Assembly (NCBI GenBank): GCA_050732635.1
Contig: JBOHRE010000003.1
Coordinates: 1 to 64,000 of the forward strand
Length of the DNA stretch: 64,000 nt
Origin: JBOHRE01 sp050732635
GTDB taxonomy: Bacteria > Gemmatimonadota > Gemmatimonadetes > Longimicrobiales > RSA9
Direction: 5' to 3'
Part shown: positions 41,996 to 50,347 of the stretch, piece after piece
How the letters are laid out: the number at the start of each line of letters is the position of its first letter
Numbering within the stretch: position 1 is the stretch's first letter
Program-made: the position numbers and the translations under genes
Notes under the pieces: model-generated
Told to the model about the DNA's origin: nothing
The model's database searches: none
What the model saw: only the letters and a program-made list of their open reading frames with translations

Positions 41996-43159
41996 TCAGC
42001 CGCGCTCGGCGACCTGGCTCACATCCTTGTCGCCACGCCCGCTCAGGCACACGACCACCGGCCCCGCAGCGCGCCAGCGTGCGCCTTCACGCAGGAGATA
42101 GGCGATGGCGTGCGCGCTTTCCAGCGCCGGGATGATGCCTTCCAGCCGCGCCAGCCGCTCGAACGCGGCCAGCGCCTCGTCGTCGGTCGCGCTCGCGTAC
42201 TCGGCTCGGCCGCTGTCGTGCAGCCAGGCGTGCTCCGGGCCGACGCCGGGATAATCGAGGCCGGCGGAGATCGAGTGCGCCGGCGTGACCTGGCCGCGCT
42301 GATCCTGGAGCAGATAACTCAACGACCCGTGCAGCACGCCGGGGCGGCCGGCGGCGAGCGACGCCGCGTGCCGGCCGCTCTCGAGCCCCGCGCCCGCGGC
42401 CTCGACGCCGATCAGCTCGACGTCGGCCGCCTCGACGAACGCGTGGAAGATGCCGATCGCGTTCGAGCCGCCGCCGACGCAGGCGATCACGGCCGCCGGC
42501 AGGCACGACTCGACGCGCATGAGCTGCTCGCGCGTCTCGCGGCCGATCACCGCCTGGAAGTCGCGCACGATCGTCGGGTACGGATCCGGCCCCACGACCG
42601 AGCCGATGATGTAATGCGTGTCGCCGACGTTCGTGACCCAGTCGCGAATCGCCTCGTTGGTCGCATCCTTCAGCGTGCGCGTTCCGCTGTCCACGGTCAC
42701 GACGTCGGCGCCGAGCAGCCCCATGCGGTACACGTTGAGCGCCTGACGACGCATGTCCTCGGCGCCCATGTAGATCACGCAGTCGAGGCCGAAGAGCGCG
42801 CACACCGTTGCCGTTGCGACGCCGTGCTGGCCGGCGCCGGTCTCCGCGATGATGCGCCGCTTGCCCATGCGCCGCGCGAGCAGCACCTGGCCGAGCGTAT
42901 TGTTGATCTTGTGCGCGCCCGTGTGGTTGAGGTCTTCGCGCTTCAGGTAGACCCGGCTGCCGCCGGCCGCAGCACCCAGCCGATCCGCACGGTACAGCGG
43001 CGTCGGCCGGCCCACGTAGTCGCACAACAAGGTGTCCAGCTCCGCGCTGAACGACGCGTCCGCGCGAACCGACTCGTACGCGGCCGCCAGCTCGTCCAGC
43101 GCCGCGATCAGCGTCTCCGGTACGTAGCGGCCGCCGTACTGGCCATAGCGCCCGCTCAT
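41996..43159 (-). CDS. trpB: Tryptophan synthase beta chain
   Basis: 387 residues from ATG 43159 ([15 protein letters not shown]). Joins indole, delivered by the alpha chain, to serine with PLP to make tryptophan. PLP Lys84 lies in H-T-G-A-H-K-I-N-N; the phosphate loop is G-G-G-S-N-A near residue 230; S-G-R-G-D-K-D is at the C-terminus. This is the ordinary TrpB1 type that pairs with TrpA, but trpA is not downstream within the window: the next gene is convergent. Upstream, a repeat element fills the gap to trpF, so trpB may be expressed from its own or a read-through promoter. Confidence 0.95.
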   Translation of the reverse strand: MSGRYGQYGGRYVPETLIAALDELAAAYESVRADASFSAELDTLLCDYVGRPTPLYRADRLGAAAGGSRVYLKREDLNHTGAHKINNTLGQVLLARRMGKRRIIAETGAGQHGVATATVCALFGLDCVIYMGAEDMRRQALNVYRMGLLGADVVTVDSGTRTLKDATNEAIRDWVTNVGDTHYIIGSVVGPDPYPTIVRDFQAVIGRETREQLMRVESCLPAAVIACVGGGSNAIGIFHAFVEAADVELIGVEAAGAGLESGRHAASLAAGRPGVLHGSLSYLLQDQRGQVTPAHSISAGLDYPGVGPEHAWLHDSGRAEYASATDDEALAAFERLARLEGIIPALESAHAIAYLLREGARWRAAGPVVVCLSGRGDKDVSQVAERG

Positions 43160-43206
43160 GATGGTAGAGGGCGCAGAGAAGCAAGCAAGATGATCATCGG
43201 GTTCAT

Positions 43207-43358
43207 GATAACCGCGGAGAGCGCCGGGAACGCAGAGGGTTGAGCGGAATATTTGCCAGGCCCACGGCGCCAATCAAATTTTGAATGTTTTGTTTGGCGT
43301 ATTCAGCGTGCTGCTGCGGGAACAGGTTCTCGGCGTGCGCTGCGGTCTCGGCGGTGAT
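43207..43358. repeat. Interspersed palindromic repeat between trpF and trpB
   Basis: The left end (ATAACCGCGGAGAGCGCC) and the right end, read as its complement (ATCACCGCCGAGACCGC), are related versions of the motif found again at 46964-47119, so the element is an imperfect inverted repeat of about 150 bases. The middle is A/T-richer than the surroundings. It ends exactly at the trpF stop codon and forms the leader of trpB on the minus strand. Confidence 0.7.
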
Positions 43359-44074
43359 CAGGGGCGGCGCTCCACGTGCTCGGCGCGCTCGGCGGTTCCG
43401 CCGGCAGCGCGGGCGGCCGCGATGAAGGCCCGGACACGGTCGCCGGATTTCTCGCCCACCACGCGCTCGACGCCGGAGCTGACATCGACGACCGCGGGAC
43501 GGAGCAGCCCGATCGCCACGGCGACGTTTTCGGGCGTGAGCCCGCCGGCGACGACGATGGTGGGGGACGACGGCAGCCGTGCGAGCTCGTGCGCCACGCC
43601 AACCCAATCGAAGCGCACGCCCGAGCTGCCACGCTCGGCCGCGCCCTCCAGCAGCAGCGCGTCCGCTCGGGCGTAACGGGCCGCTGCTTCGGCCAGCTCG
43701 GCGCTCGACCGCAGCCGCACGGCCTTCCATACGCGAAACCGGCCGCCCGCGCGCAGCTGCTCGACTCGCTCCGCCGGCTCATCGCCATGGAGCTGGAGCA
43801 CGTCCAACCGCAGCGTCTCGGCCGCGTGCAGCATGTCATCCGGCTGCGCGTCGACGAACACGCCCACGCGTCGCACGGTCGCACCAGCGAGCGCCGCGAA
43901 GGTGATCGCCGCCTGCTCGAGTGTTTGCGCGCGCGGTCCCCTCGGCGAGAGCACGATGCCGACGTAATCGGCGCCCGCCGCTGCCGCGACGAGCGCGTCC
44001 TGCGCGCGGCATACGCCGCAGATCTTGACGGCCGGCCGTGATCGCACGGGCGACGTCGTCGCTGCCGGCCTCAT
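43358..44074 (-). CDS. trpF: Phosphoribosylanthranilate isomerase
   Basis: 238 residues from ATG 44074, which overlaps the trpC stop (ATGA). Amadori rearrangement step of tryptophan synthesis. K-I-C-G-V-C-R at the first strand supplies the catalytic Cys of the family; D-Y-V-G-I-V-L-S, L-D-V-L-Q-L-H-G-D-E, V-V-A-G-G-L-T-P-E-N and V-D-V-S-S-G-V-E (general-acid Asp, phosphate site) follow in (beta/alpha)8 order. In-frame codons upstream of 44074 are inside trpC and not used. A Glu/Arg/Ala-rich tail of about 15 residues ends the protein. Confidence 0.95.
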   Translation of the reverse strand: MRPAATTSPVRSRPAVKICGVCRAQDALVAAAAGADYVGIVLSPRGPRAQTLEQAAITFAALAGATVRRVGVFVDAQPDDMLHAAETLRLDVLQLHGDEPAERVEQLRAGGRFRVWKAVRLRSSAELAEAAARYARADALLLEGAAERGSSGVRFDWVGVAHELARLPSSPTIVVAGGLTPENVAVAIGLLRPAVVDVSSGVERVVGEKSGDRVRAFIAAARAAGGTAERAEHVERRP

Positions 44075-44886
44075 CCGCGATCCGCGGCCGCCACCGAGCT
44101 GCCCGCGCGCTGAGCGCGAGTGTGGCCGACCAGCGCGCGCAGGCCCGGACCACCGCGCCGCATGGCCCATTCGCCGACCAGCACGGCATCGACGCCCGCC
44201 GCCCCGAGTGCCACCACGTCCGCGGCGCTCTGGATACCGCTTTCTGCCACCAGCACCACAGCCGCTGGAACGAGGGACGCGAGTCGCAGTGACTGCCGCA
44301 CGTCCGTCTGGAAGCTCGCCAGGTCGCGGTTGTTGATGCCGATGATCCGAGCACCCGCGTCGATGGCCGCTTCGATCTCGCCTTCATCGTGCACCTCCAC
44401 CAGCGCCGCCATGCCCAGGACTGCCGACGCCGCCAGCAGCTCGCCGAGCCGGGCCGGCTCCAGCATGCGCACGATCAGCAGCACGGCATCCGCGCCGGCA
44501 CCGCGCGCCTCCAATAGCTGCACCTCATCCAGGATGAAATCCTTGCGCAGCACAGGCAGCGTCACGGCCGCGCGCGCCTGCTCGAGGTCCGCGAGCGCGC
44601 CGCCGAAGTCGACCTCGTCCGTCAGCACGCTCAGCGCAGCCGCTCCCGCGCGCGCGTACGCGCGCGCGTACTCCACCGCACTCGCGTCCTGCCGGATCCA
44701 GCCGGCCGACGGCGAGCGCCGCTTGAATTCCGCGATGACCGCAACATCGTCCCGCGCGCGCAGGATCCTCTCGAACGACCGCACCGGTGCGGCGCGTTCC
44801 ACCGTCTGCCGCAGCGTCCGTTCGTGCTCCCGCAGCCGGCCGACCTCGGCCCGCTTCTGCTCCACGATCCGCTCGAGAACGCTCAA
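44071..44886 (-). CDS. trpC: Indole-3-glycerol-phosphate synthase
   Basis: 271 residues from TTG 44886, with AGAGG five bases upstream. Ring closure step of tryptophan synthesis. Hallmarks: A-E-F-K-R-R-S-P-S-A-G (Lys in strand 1), L-T-D-E-V-D-F-G-G, L-R-K-D-F-I-L-D (catalytic Lys in strand 3), E-V-H-D-E, G-I-N-N-R-D-L and A-E-S-G-I-Q. Coupled to trpF downstream by ATGA. Shares a 165-bp divergent promoter region with lexA, which raises the possibility of shared control. trpD lies about 1 kb away on the far side of lexA. Confidence 0.95.
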   Translation of the reverse strand: MSVLERIVEQKRAEVGRLREHERTLRQTVERAAPVRSFERILRARDDVAVIAEFKRRSPSAGWIRQDASAVEYARAYARAGAAALSVLTDEVDFGGALADLEQARAAVTLPVLRKDFILDEVQLLEARGAGADAVLLIVRMLEPARLGELLAASAVLGMAALVEVHDEGEIEAAIDAGARIIGINNRDLASFQTDVRQSLRLASLVPAAVVLVAESGIQSAADVVALGAAGVDAVLVGEWAMRRGGPGLRALVGHTRAQRAGSSVAAADRG

Positions 44887-44900
44887 GCCTCTTGCCTTCG

Positions 44901-44945
44901 GTTCCTTTTCGGTTTAGCTTGCGATTCGGGTGCTATTCGGGTGCT
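44901..44945. promoter_or_regulatory. Candidate operator region between trpC and lexA
   Basis: The divergent gap contains two features. One is an 11-bp motif repeated in tandem without spacing (ATTCGGGTGCT at 44924-44934 and 44935-44945), a one-helical-turn phase. The other is GTTC-N7-GTTT at 44901-44915, a near match to the direct-repeat SOS boxes known for alphaproteobacterial LexA. Either could be the LexA operator; no classical Cheo box (GAAC-N4-GTTC) or enterobacterial CTG-N10-CAG box was noticed. Confidence 0.4.
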
Positions 44946-45051
44946 TGCGCCGGGGACCCGCGCGTGCAACCATGCAGAGCCTCCGTCGCGACGCCCTCGA
45001 AGCGGGCGCCTGCCGAGACATCGCCTCACCCCGTACATGCTGGAGTGTACC

Positions 45052-45660
45052 ATGCCCGTAACCAAGCGGCAAAAGGAAATTCTGGATTTCCTGCAGACGT
45101 ATCTCGAGGACAATGGCTACGCGCCGAGCTACGAGGAGATCGCCAAGAACTTCGGCTTCTCCTCCCTCGCCACCGTTCATGAGCACCTCGAGAACCTGCG
45201 CCGCAAGGGTTACATCAGGAAGAACTACAATGAGAGCCGCTCGATCGAGCTCGTGCCGATGGGGCTGCGCATCGCCGCCGTCGAACTGCCGCTGTACGGG
45301 CGCGTCGCCGCCGGTGCACCCATCGAGGCCGTCCAGGACCAGGAGTCGGTCGCGGTTCCCGAGGACATGCTCGGCCGCGGTGGGCACAACTACGTGCTGC
45401 GTGTCGAGGGCGACTCCATGATCGACGAGCAGATCCGCGATGGCGATTACATCATCGTCAACTCACGGCAGCTGGCCAACAATGGTGAGATGGTCATCGC
45501 GCTCGTCGATGGCGATTCCGCCACGCTGAAGAAGTTCTATCGCGAGGCCGATGGCCGCGTGCGACTGCAGCCCGCGAATGCGACCATGCGGCCGATGTTT
45601 TTTCGCGCCGATCGCGTGCGTGTGCAGGGCATCGTCGTCGGCGTCTTGAGGAGGTACTGA
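45052..45660 (+). CDS. lexA: SOS repressor LexA
   Basis: 202 residues from ATG 45052 (GGAG seven bases upstream; another ATG 15 bases earlier is less well placed). The N-terminal winged helix (Y-A-P-S-Y-E-E-I-A-K-N-F-G then S-L-A-T-V-H-E-H-L-E-N-L) binds DNA. The C-terminal peptidase S24 domain has cleavage site Ala87-Gly88, catalytic Ser122 in E-G-D-S-M and Lys160. Recognition helix residues S-S-L-A-T-V differ from the E. coli S-P-N-A-A-E, so its operator will differ too. Divergent from trpC and probably autoregulated. RecA-stimulated self-cleavage is expected. Confidence 0.95.
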   Translation: MPVTKRQKEILDFLQTYLEDNGYAPSYEEIAKNFGFSSLATVHEHLENLRRKGYIRKNYNESRSIELVPMGLRIAAVELPLYGRVAAGAPIEAVQDQESVAVPEDMLGRGGHNYVLRVEGDSMIDEQIRDGDYIIVNSRQLANNGEMVIALVDGDSATLKKFYREADGRVRLQPANATMRPMFFRADRVRVQGIVVGVLRRY

Positions 45661-45682
45661 ATACCGTCGACGTGGAGGCATC

Positions 45683-45853
45683 ATGGGTGAGGCGAAGGTG
45701 CGCGGCGGCCAACCGCTCGAACGGTTGGCGCCCAGAAAGCCGCTCGTTGTCGGATTCCGTACGCGACGGGCGACCACCGTGCTGTTTCCGCGCTCGAAAC
45801 CTGCGCCGCTGCGCGGTCCCTGGACACTGCAGGCGGTCATCTCCGCAAACTGA
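45683..45853 (+). CDS. Small hypothetical protein downstream of lexA
   Basis: 56 residues (M-G-E-A-K-V-R-G-G-Q-P to A-V-I-S-A-N), ATG 45683 with GGAGG four bases upstream, 22 bases after the lexA stop. Basic and rich in Arg/Pro, with no helix or signal. No family recognised. The strong ribosome-binding site and position suggest it is co-transcribed with lexA and perhaps SOS-induced, like small cell-division inhibitors encoded beside lexA in other bacteria; nothing in the sequence proves that role. Confidence 0.45.
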   Translation: MGEAKVRGGQPLERLAPRKPLVVGFRTRRATTVLFPRSKPAPLRGPWTLQAVISAN

Positions 45854-45875
45854 CGCGCGACAACGGCGGAAGCCC

Positions 45876-46922
45876 TCACCGGCCCGCGCTCTCCGAAACC
45901 TCGCGCAGCTCATCGAGCTTGGCGGCGGCGCTGCCGGCGTCGAGGGCCTGCTCCGCGCGTAGGATACCGTCGGCGATGGAGTCCGCGACACCGGCGACGT
46001 AGAGCGCGGCGCCCGCGTTGAGCGCGACGGCGGCGCGAGCGCCGGGCGGGCCGTTCCCGGCCAGGATCTGCACGACCAGCTTGCGGTTCTCCTCGGGGCT
46101 TCCGCCCGCGAGGTCTTCCAGCGCAAAGCCCGACCAGCCGAAGGCGGCCGGCTCGAGGCGCAGCCGCCGCACCTCGCCGTGTCGCAGCTCCAGCACATCC
46201 GTCTCGCCAACGGGGCTCAGCTCGTCCATGCCGGGCGCGCCGTGAACGACGAGCACGTGCTCATGACCGAGCTCACGTAACCCGTGGGCGACGAGCTCGA
46301 GCAGCCGCGGATCGGCAACGCCGACGACCTGACGTCGGGCTCCCGCAGGATTGGTCAGCGGTCCCAGCAGGTTCATGATCGTGGAAATGCCCAGCTCACG
46401 GCGCACCGGTGCGACGTGGCGCATTGCCGGATGCAGCAGCGGCGCGAACATGAACACGATGCCGGTGCGATCGAGCACCTCCGCCATGGCCTCGGCCGAG
46501 AGCTCGATGCGGACACCCAGCGCCTCGAGCACATCCGCGCTGCCGCAGCGGGAGGTGAACGAGCGGTTGCCATGCTTCGCGATGCGTGCGCCGGCGCCGG
46601 CGGCCACCAGTGCCGCGGCGGTCGAGATGTTGAAGGTGGTCAGCAGCCCACCGCCGGTCCCGCAGGTGTCCGTCACGGCAAGATCGGTGGACACCACGGG
46701 AATCATGGCACCCCGCAGCGCCCGAACTCCTCCGGCGATCTCCGTGGCCGCTTCGCCCCTCGCACGCAGTGCGGCCAACAGCGCGGCAACCTGCACCTGG
46801 CTCGCGCGGCCGGCCATCACCTCGCCGAATGCACGCTCCGCCTCCTCGACGGTCAACGCGCGCGCAACGGCCAGCGCGATCAACTCGCCCAGCGACGGGC
46901 CTTCGGCCGGGTCAGTCGTCAT
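45876..46922 (-). CDS. trpD: Anthranilate phosphoribosyltransferase
   Basis: 348 residues. Transfers phosphoribose from PRPP to anthranilate. D-T-C-G-T-G-G-G near residue 85 is the PRPP loop, N-I-S-T-A-A-A follows, and K-H-G-N-R-S-F-T-S-R-C-G-S-A-D-V-L-E-A-L near residue 115 is the family signature; the Mg-binding D-E motif (V-G-E-T-D-V-L-E) is near residue 240. No fused TrpG amidotransferase domain. It converges with the lexA operon, from which 22 bases separate it. trpE and trpG are not in the window. Confidence 0.95.
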   Translation of the reverse strand: MTTDPAEGPSLGELIALAVARALTVEEAERAFGEVMAGRASQVQVAALLAALRARGEAATEIAGGVRALRGAMIPVVSTDLAVTDTCGTGGGLLTTFNISTAAALVAAGAGARIAKHGNRSFTSRCGSADVLEALGVRIELSAEAMAEVLDRTGIVFMFAPLLHPAMRHVAPVRRELGISTIMNLLGPLTNPAGARRQVVGVADPRLLELVAHGLRELGHEHVLVVHGAPGMDELSPVGETDVLELRHGEVRRLRLEPAAFGWSGFALEDLAGGSPEENRKLVVQILAGNGPPGARAAVALNAGAALYVAGVADSIADGILRAEQALDAGSAAAKLDELREVSESAGR

Positions 46923-46963
46923 CCAGCGATTCTAGTCGCTCCCCCGCGCTGGCGGCCAGGCAA

Positions 46964-47119
46964 TCACCGCGGAGCGCGCAGAGTACGCCGAGAAAGCAAC
47001 GACCAGTTCACCGCCGAGGACGCGGAGCACGCCGAGAAAACAACAGCAAAATATGTGTGGCTCACCGGCGTTTGGCGGGAGGCCGGTGGAGCTCCGCGTG
47101 CTCGGCGTGCTCTGTGGTG
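46964..47119. repeat. Interspersed palindromic repeat upstream of trpD
   Basis: Two direct copies of a motif like TCACCGCSGAGNRCGCRGAG followed by ACGCCGAGAAA (46964-46995 and 47008-47040), then an inverted partner at about 47090-47119 (CTCCGCGTGCTCGGCGTGC). Same family as the element at 43207-43358. Lies in the 430-bp gap between trpD and the histidine kinase gene. The remainder of that gap (47120-47351) shows no gene I can support. Confidence 0.7.
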
Positions 47120-47351
47120 CATCGACGTAGCCTCAGCGCGCTCGGCTCGTCATGGTCACCGAGTGAGGCCGGCGCGGCAACGATTCGTTGCCATTCAGGG
47201 GAGCGCGCGCTGGGCCGCGGCGCGCCTAAGTTGTTGGCCCGACACGGGTTGGGCGGATCCGTAGGGGGCGGCACACGGTCTGCCTTTGTAGCGGCCAGCG
47301 AGCCGACGAGAATCGATCGCGCGCGCCTTCTCCCTAGCGAACAGGTGCTTC

Positions 47352-49229
47352 ATGCTGGTGTCAGAGTACGGCTTCAGTCCGGCGGTGCCACTTCGTGCGC
47401 TGCTGCTGTCGCTGGGCGCGCTGGTGGTGCCGGTCGTGGCTGCGATCGCGCTGCCGGAGGCGATCGACGAGTACGCGATCCTGTTATGGATGCTGGCCCT
47501 GATTCCGGCGCTGCTGCTGGCGTATTACCGCGGCTGGCGGGGCGTGGCAACCGCGCTGGCCGGAGCAATGGCGGTCCTATCGCTGAGCCAGGCGGCATTG
47601 CACACCCTCGACGCGAGTCTGGCGAACCGGCCGCTGCTGATTCTGGTGGTCCTAGTGTTCGCGGCCGTCGCGATTGCGATCGGTTGGGTGACCGAGCTAC
47701 TGCACCGGGAGCGCGCGCTGGCCCAACAGAGCGCGGTCGACGTGAACCTGCTGCTGACCGAGGAAGGCACGATCCGCTACGCGAGCCCTTCACTGCACCG
47801 CGTGACGGGATTCGCGTCGGCGCAGGTGGTCGGCTCCGGGCTGTCACGCCTGGTGGTGGCCGAGGACATCGAGCGGCTGAACGCGGTTCTGGAATCATCG
47901 GAGGAGCTGGCGAAAGCGCATGTCCTGCGGCTGCGATCCGCCGACGGTAGGGTACGCTCGTTCGAGGCGGGGTTCGCCGACCATCGATCGGATCCGTCGT
48001 TGCGGGGCGTCGTCATGAGTCTGCGAGACGTGACGGAGCGGCGAGAGCTGGAGGCGCGACTCGCGGAGACACAGCGGATGGAGGCAATCGGCCGGCTCGC
48101 CGGCGGGCTGGGGCATGACTACAACAACCTGCTGACGGCGATCCGGAGTCGTACGCGGTTTCTGATGACCGATCTCAGCGCCGACGATGCCATGCGCGAG
48201 GAGCTGGAGGAGATCGATCGAGCCGCAACCCAGATCGCGGTGCTGACGCGCCAGCTGCTGGCCTTCAGTCGACAGCAGCTGTTGCAGCCACAGGTGCTGG
48301 ATCTGAACGAGCTGGTAACGGAGATGGGCCTGGTGCTGCGCAAAGTGATCGGCGAAGGCGTCGACTTGAAGTTGCAGCTCGGCGCCGATCTGGGCGCCGT
48401 GCGCGTGGACCCCGGCCAGATCCAGCAGTCGATCATCGACCTGGCGGTGCATGGCGGCCAGGCCATGGCTGACGGTGGGCAGCTCGAGATCCGTACAGCA
48501 AACGTCCACCTCGATGAAGCGTTCACCCGTCGATTCCGCTACCCGGTGAAATCCGGCGATTACGTCCTGCTGTCGATCAGCGACACTGCGCCTACCTGGA
48601 CCAGCGAGGCGCGGGATCGGATCTTCGAGCCGTATTTTACGACGACTCTGAGCGCGCAGTCCGAGGGGCTAGGCCTCGCCACGGTCTACGGCGTCGTGAA
48701 GCAGAGCGGCGGATACATCTGGGCCGAAGACGGGCCGGGTGGCGGGAACGTCTACAACATCTACCTGCCGCGTCTGAGCGGCGCGTTCGAGCTGCCGCGG
48801 ATCCGCACGCGCGAAACCGACCCAAGCTCGGCGACCGTGCTGGTCGTCGAGGATGAGGACGGCGTGCTGTCCGTCGTGCGTCGCGCACTGCTGCGAGCCG
48901 GCTATCGGGTGCTGGACGCGCGCCACGGCGAGGAAGCGCTCGAGATCGCCGCGGCACACCGCGGTCGTGTCGACCTGTTGCTGACGGACCTGATGATGCC
49001 TGGCCTGGGTGGCCGCGACCTGGCGGCGCGCCTGATGCCGGATCATCCGGGCATGGCCGTGCTGTTCATGTCCGGCTACACGAAGGATGCCGCGCTACGC
49101 AACGACCTGATCGACGGCGAGGGCGAGTTCCTGCCGAAGCCGTTCGGTCCGGAGGAGCTGCTGGCGAAGGTGCACGAGGCGCTCACCCGTGGCCCGCGAG
49201 AAGGAGCGCTATGCCCGTCCGCGACCTGA
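47352..49229 (+). CDS. Hybrid sensor histidine kinase with PAS and receiver domains, degraded ATP site
   Basis: 625 residues: three to four N-terminal helices (10-115), a PAS domain (125-228), a HisKA-like dimer region with His255 in G-L-G-H-D-Y-N-N-L-L, an HATPase region (345-475) and a receiver domain (495-620; Asp546, Lys in L-P-K-P). In the ATP-binding part the N box reads D-L-A-V-H-G-G-Q-A-M, so both usual Asn residues are replaced (Asp363, His367), and the G1 box reads D-T-A-P-T-W instead of D-T-G-x-G. The G2 region E-G-L-G-L-A is kept. It may be a weak or dead kinase acting as phosphatase or scaffold. The HD-GYP regulator gene overlaps its end. Confidence 0.85.
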   Translation: MLVSEYGFSPAVPLRALLLSLGALVVPVVAAIALPEAIDEYAILLWMLALIPALLLAYYRGWRGVATALAGAMAVLSLSQAALHTLDASLANRPLLILVVLVFAAVAIAIGWVTELLHRERALAQQSAVDVNLLLTEEGTIRYASPSLHRVTGFASAQVVGSGLSRLVVAEDIERLNAVLESSEELAKAHVLRLRSADGRVRSFEAGFADHRSDPSLRGVVMSLRDVTERRELEARLAETQRMEAIGRLAGGLGHDYNNLLTAIRSRTRFLMTDLSADDAMREELEEIDRAATQIAVLTRQLLAFSRQQLLQPQVLDLNELVTEMGLVLRKVIGEGVDLKLQLGADLGAVRVDPGQIQQSIIDLAVHGGQAMADGGQLEIRTANVHLDEAFTRRFRYPVKSGDYVLLSISDTAPTWTSEARDRIFEPYFTTTLSAQSEGLGLATVYGVVKQSGGYIWAEDGPGGGNVYNIYLPRLSGAFELPRIRTRETDPSSATVLVVEDEDGVLSVVRRALLRAGYRVLDARHGEEALEIAAAHRGRVDLLLTDLMMPGLGGRDLAARLMPDHPGMAVLFMSGYTKDAALRNDLIDGEGEFLPKPFGPEELLAKVHEALTRGPREGALCPSAT

Positions 49230-50341
49230 AGACGGACTCCGTCATCCTGATCGTCGACGACGATGCCGGCATCCGCCGGATGCTGGAGCGGGTCCTAGGC
49301 AGCGCCGGCTACAATCGGGTTCACGCGATTGCGGATCCGGCCGAGCTGCCGACGCAGGTCCGTGCGTTGTCCGCGGACCTGATCGTGCTCGACCTGCACA
49401 TGCCGAACATCGACGGGTTCGACGTGCTGCGCGCGCTTCGGTCCGAGGTCGGCGCGGAGGAGTACCTGCCCGTGCTGATGATCACCGGGGATCTGAGCCG
49501 CGCATCGCGGAACCAGGCGCTGTCGATGGGCGCCAAGGATTTCCTGACCAAACCCTTCGATCCGGACGAGGCGCTGCTGCGCATCTCGAACCTGCTGCTG
49601 ACGCGGATGCTGTACTGCGAGATGAGCGATCACCAGCGCGTACTCGAGCAAAAGGTTGCGGCGCGTACGCGTGCGCTCGAGGCGGCACAGATCGAGATCC
49701 TCGAGCGGCTGGCGCTCGTCTCCGAGTTCCACGACGAGCAGACCGGCCAACACATTCGCCGGGTCGGGACCCTGGCAGCGTTGCTGGCCAGGACGCTACA
49801 CCTGCCGGAGCCCGAGGTGGAATTGATCCGTCGCGCGGCGCTCCTGCACGACGTGGGCAAGGTCGCAATCCCGCCGGACGTTGCTCAGAAGCGGGGTCGC
49901 CTGACGCCGTCCGAATTTCAGTGCATGGCGAAGCACACGACGATCGGGGCGCGGCTGCTCTCGAACAGCCGGTTCCGCGTGCTACGCAAGGCCGAGGAGA
50001 TCGCGCTGCGGCACCACGAGTGGTTCGATGGCACCGGCTACCCCGAAGGGCTGGCGGGAGATGCGATTCCGATTGCGGGGCGCATTGTCGCGGTCGCTGA
50101 CGCCTTCGATGCACTGACGCACGAGCGCCCGTACAAGGGCGCCTGGTCGGTGCAGGATGCGCTGCTCGAGATCCGCCGCGAGACGGGCACGCACTTCGAT
50201 CCGGTCGTCGTCGACGCACTGCTCGCGTTGCACGGCGAGGGTGTGCTCGCGGCGCTGGACGAGCCGCTCAGCGACGCGCGGGCACAGGCGCAGAACCGCA
50301 GCGAGCATGGCGCGCTCGCAGCGCTCGTGGCCGCACCCTGA
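49211..50341 (+). CDS. Response regulator with HD-GYP cyclic-di-GMP phosphodiesterase domain
   Basis: 376 residues from ATG 49211 with AAGGAG four bases upstream, starting inside the 3' end of the kinase gene (19-bp overlap). Receiver domain 10-125 with Asp61 in V-L-D-L-H-M-P and Lys in L-T-K-P; a coiled-coil linker (140-165); then HD-GYP with L-L-H-D-V-G-K (His213/Asp214), a helix with further His residues, and H-H-E-W-F-D-G-T-G-Y-P (GYP 276-278). Expected to hydrolyse cyclic di-GMP when phosphorylated. Its partner is presumably the overlapping hybrid kinase. Confidence 0.9.
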   Translation: MPVRDLKTDSVILIVDDDAGIRRMLERVLGSAGYNRVHAIADPAELPTQVRALSADLIVLDLHMPNIDGFDVLRALRSEVGAEEYLPVLMITGDLSRASRNQALSMGAKDFLTKPFDPDEALLRISNLLLTRMLYCEMSDHQRVLEQKVAARTRALEAAQIEILERLALVSEFHDEQTGQHIRRVGTLAALLARTLHLPEPEVELIRRAALLHDVGKVAIPPDVAQKRGRLTPSEFQCMAKHTTIGARLLSNSRFRVLRKAEEIALRHHEWFDGTGYPEGLAGDAIPIAGRIVAVADAFDALTHERPYKGAWSVQDALLEIRRETGTHFDPVVVDALLALHGEGVLAALDEPLSDARAQAQNRSEHGALAALVAAP

Positions 50342-50347
50342 CGCGAC

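Noticed and set aside
44887..45051. Trp leader-peptide attenuator upstream of trpC
   Set aside because: No short frame with clustered Trp codons or terminator/antiterminator pair was found in the divergent gap or upstream of trpD and trpB.
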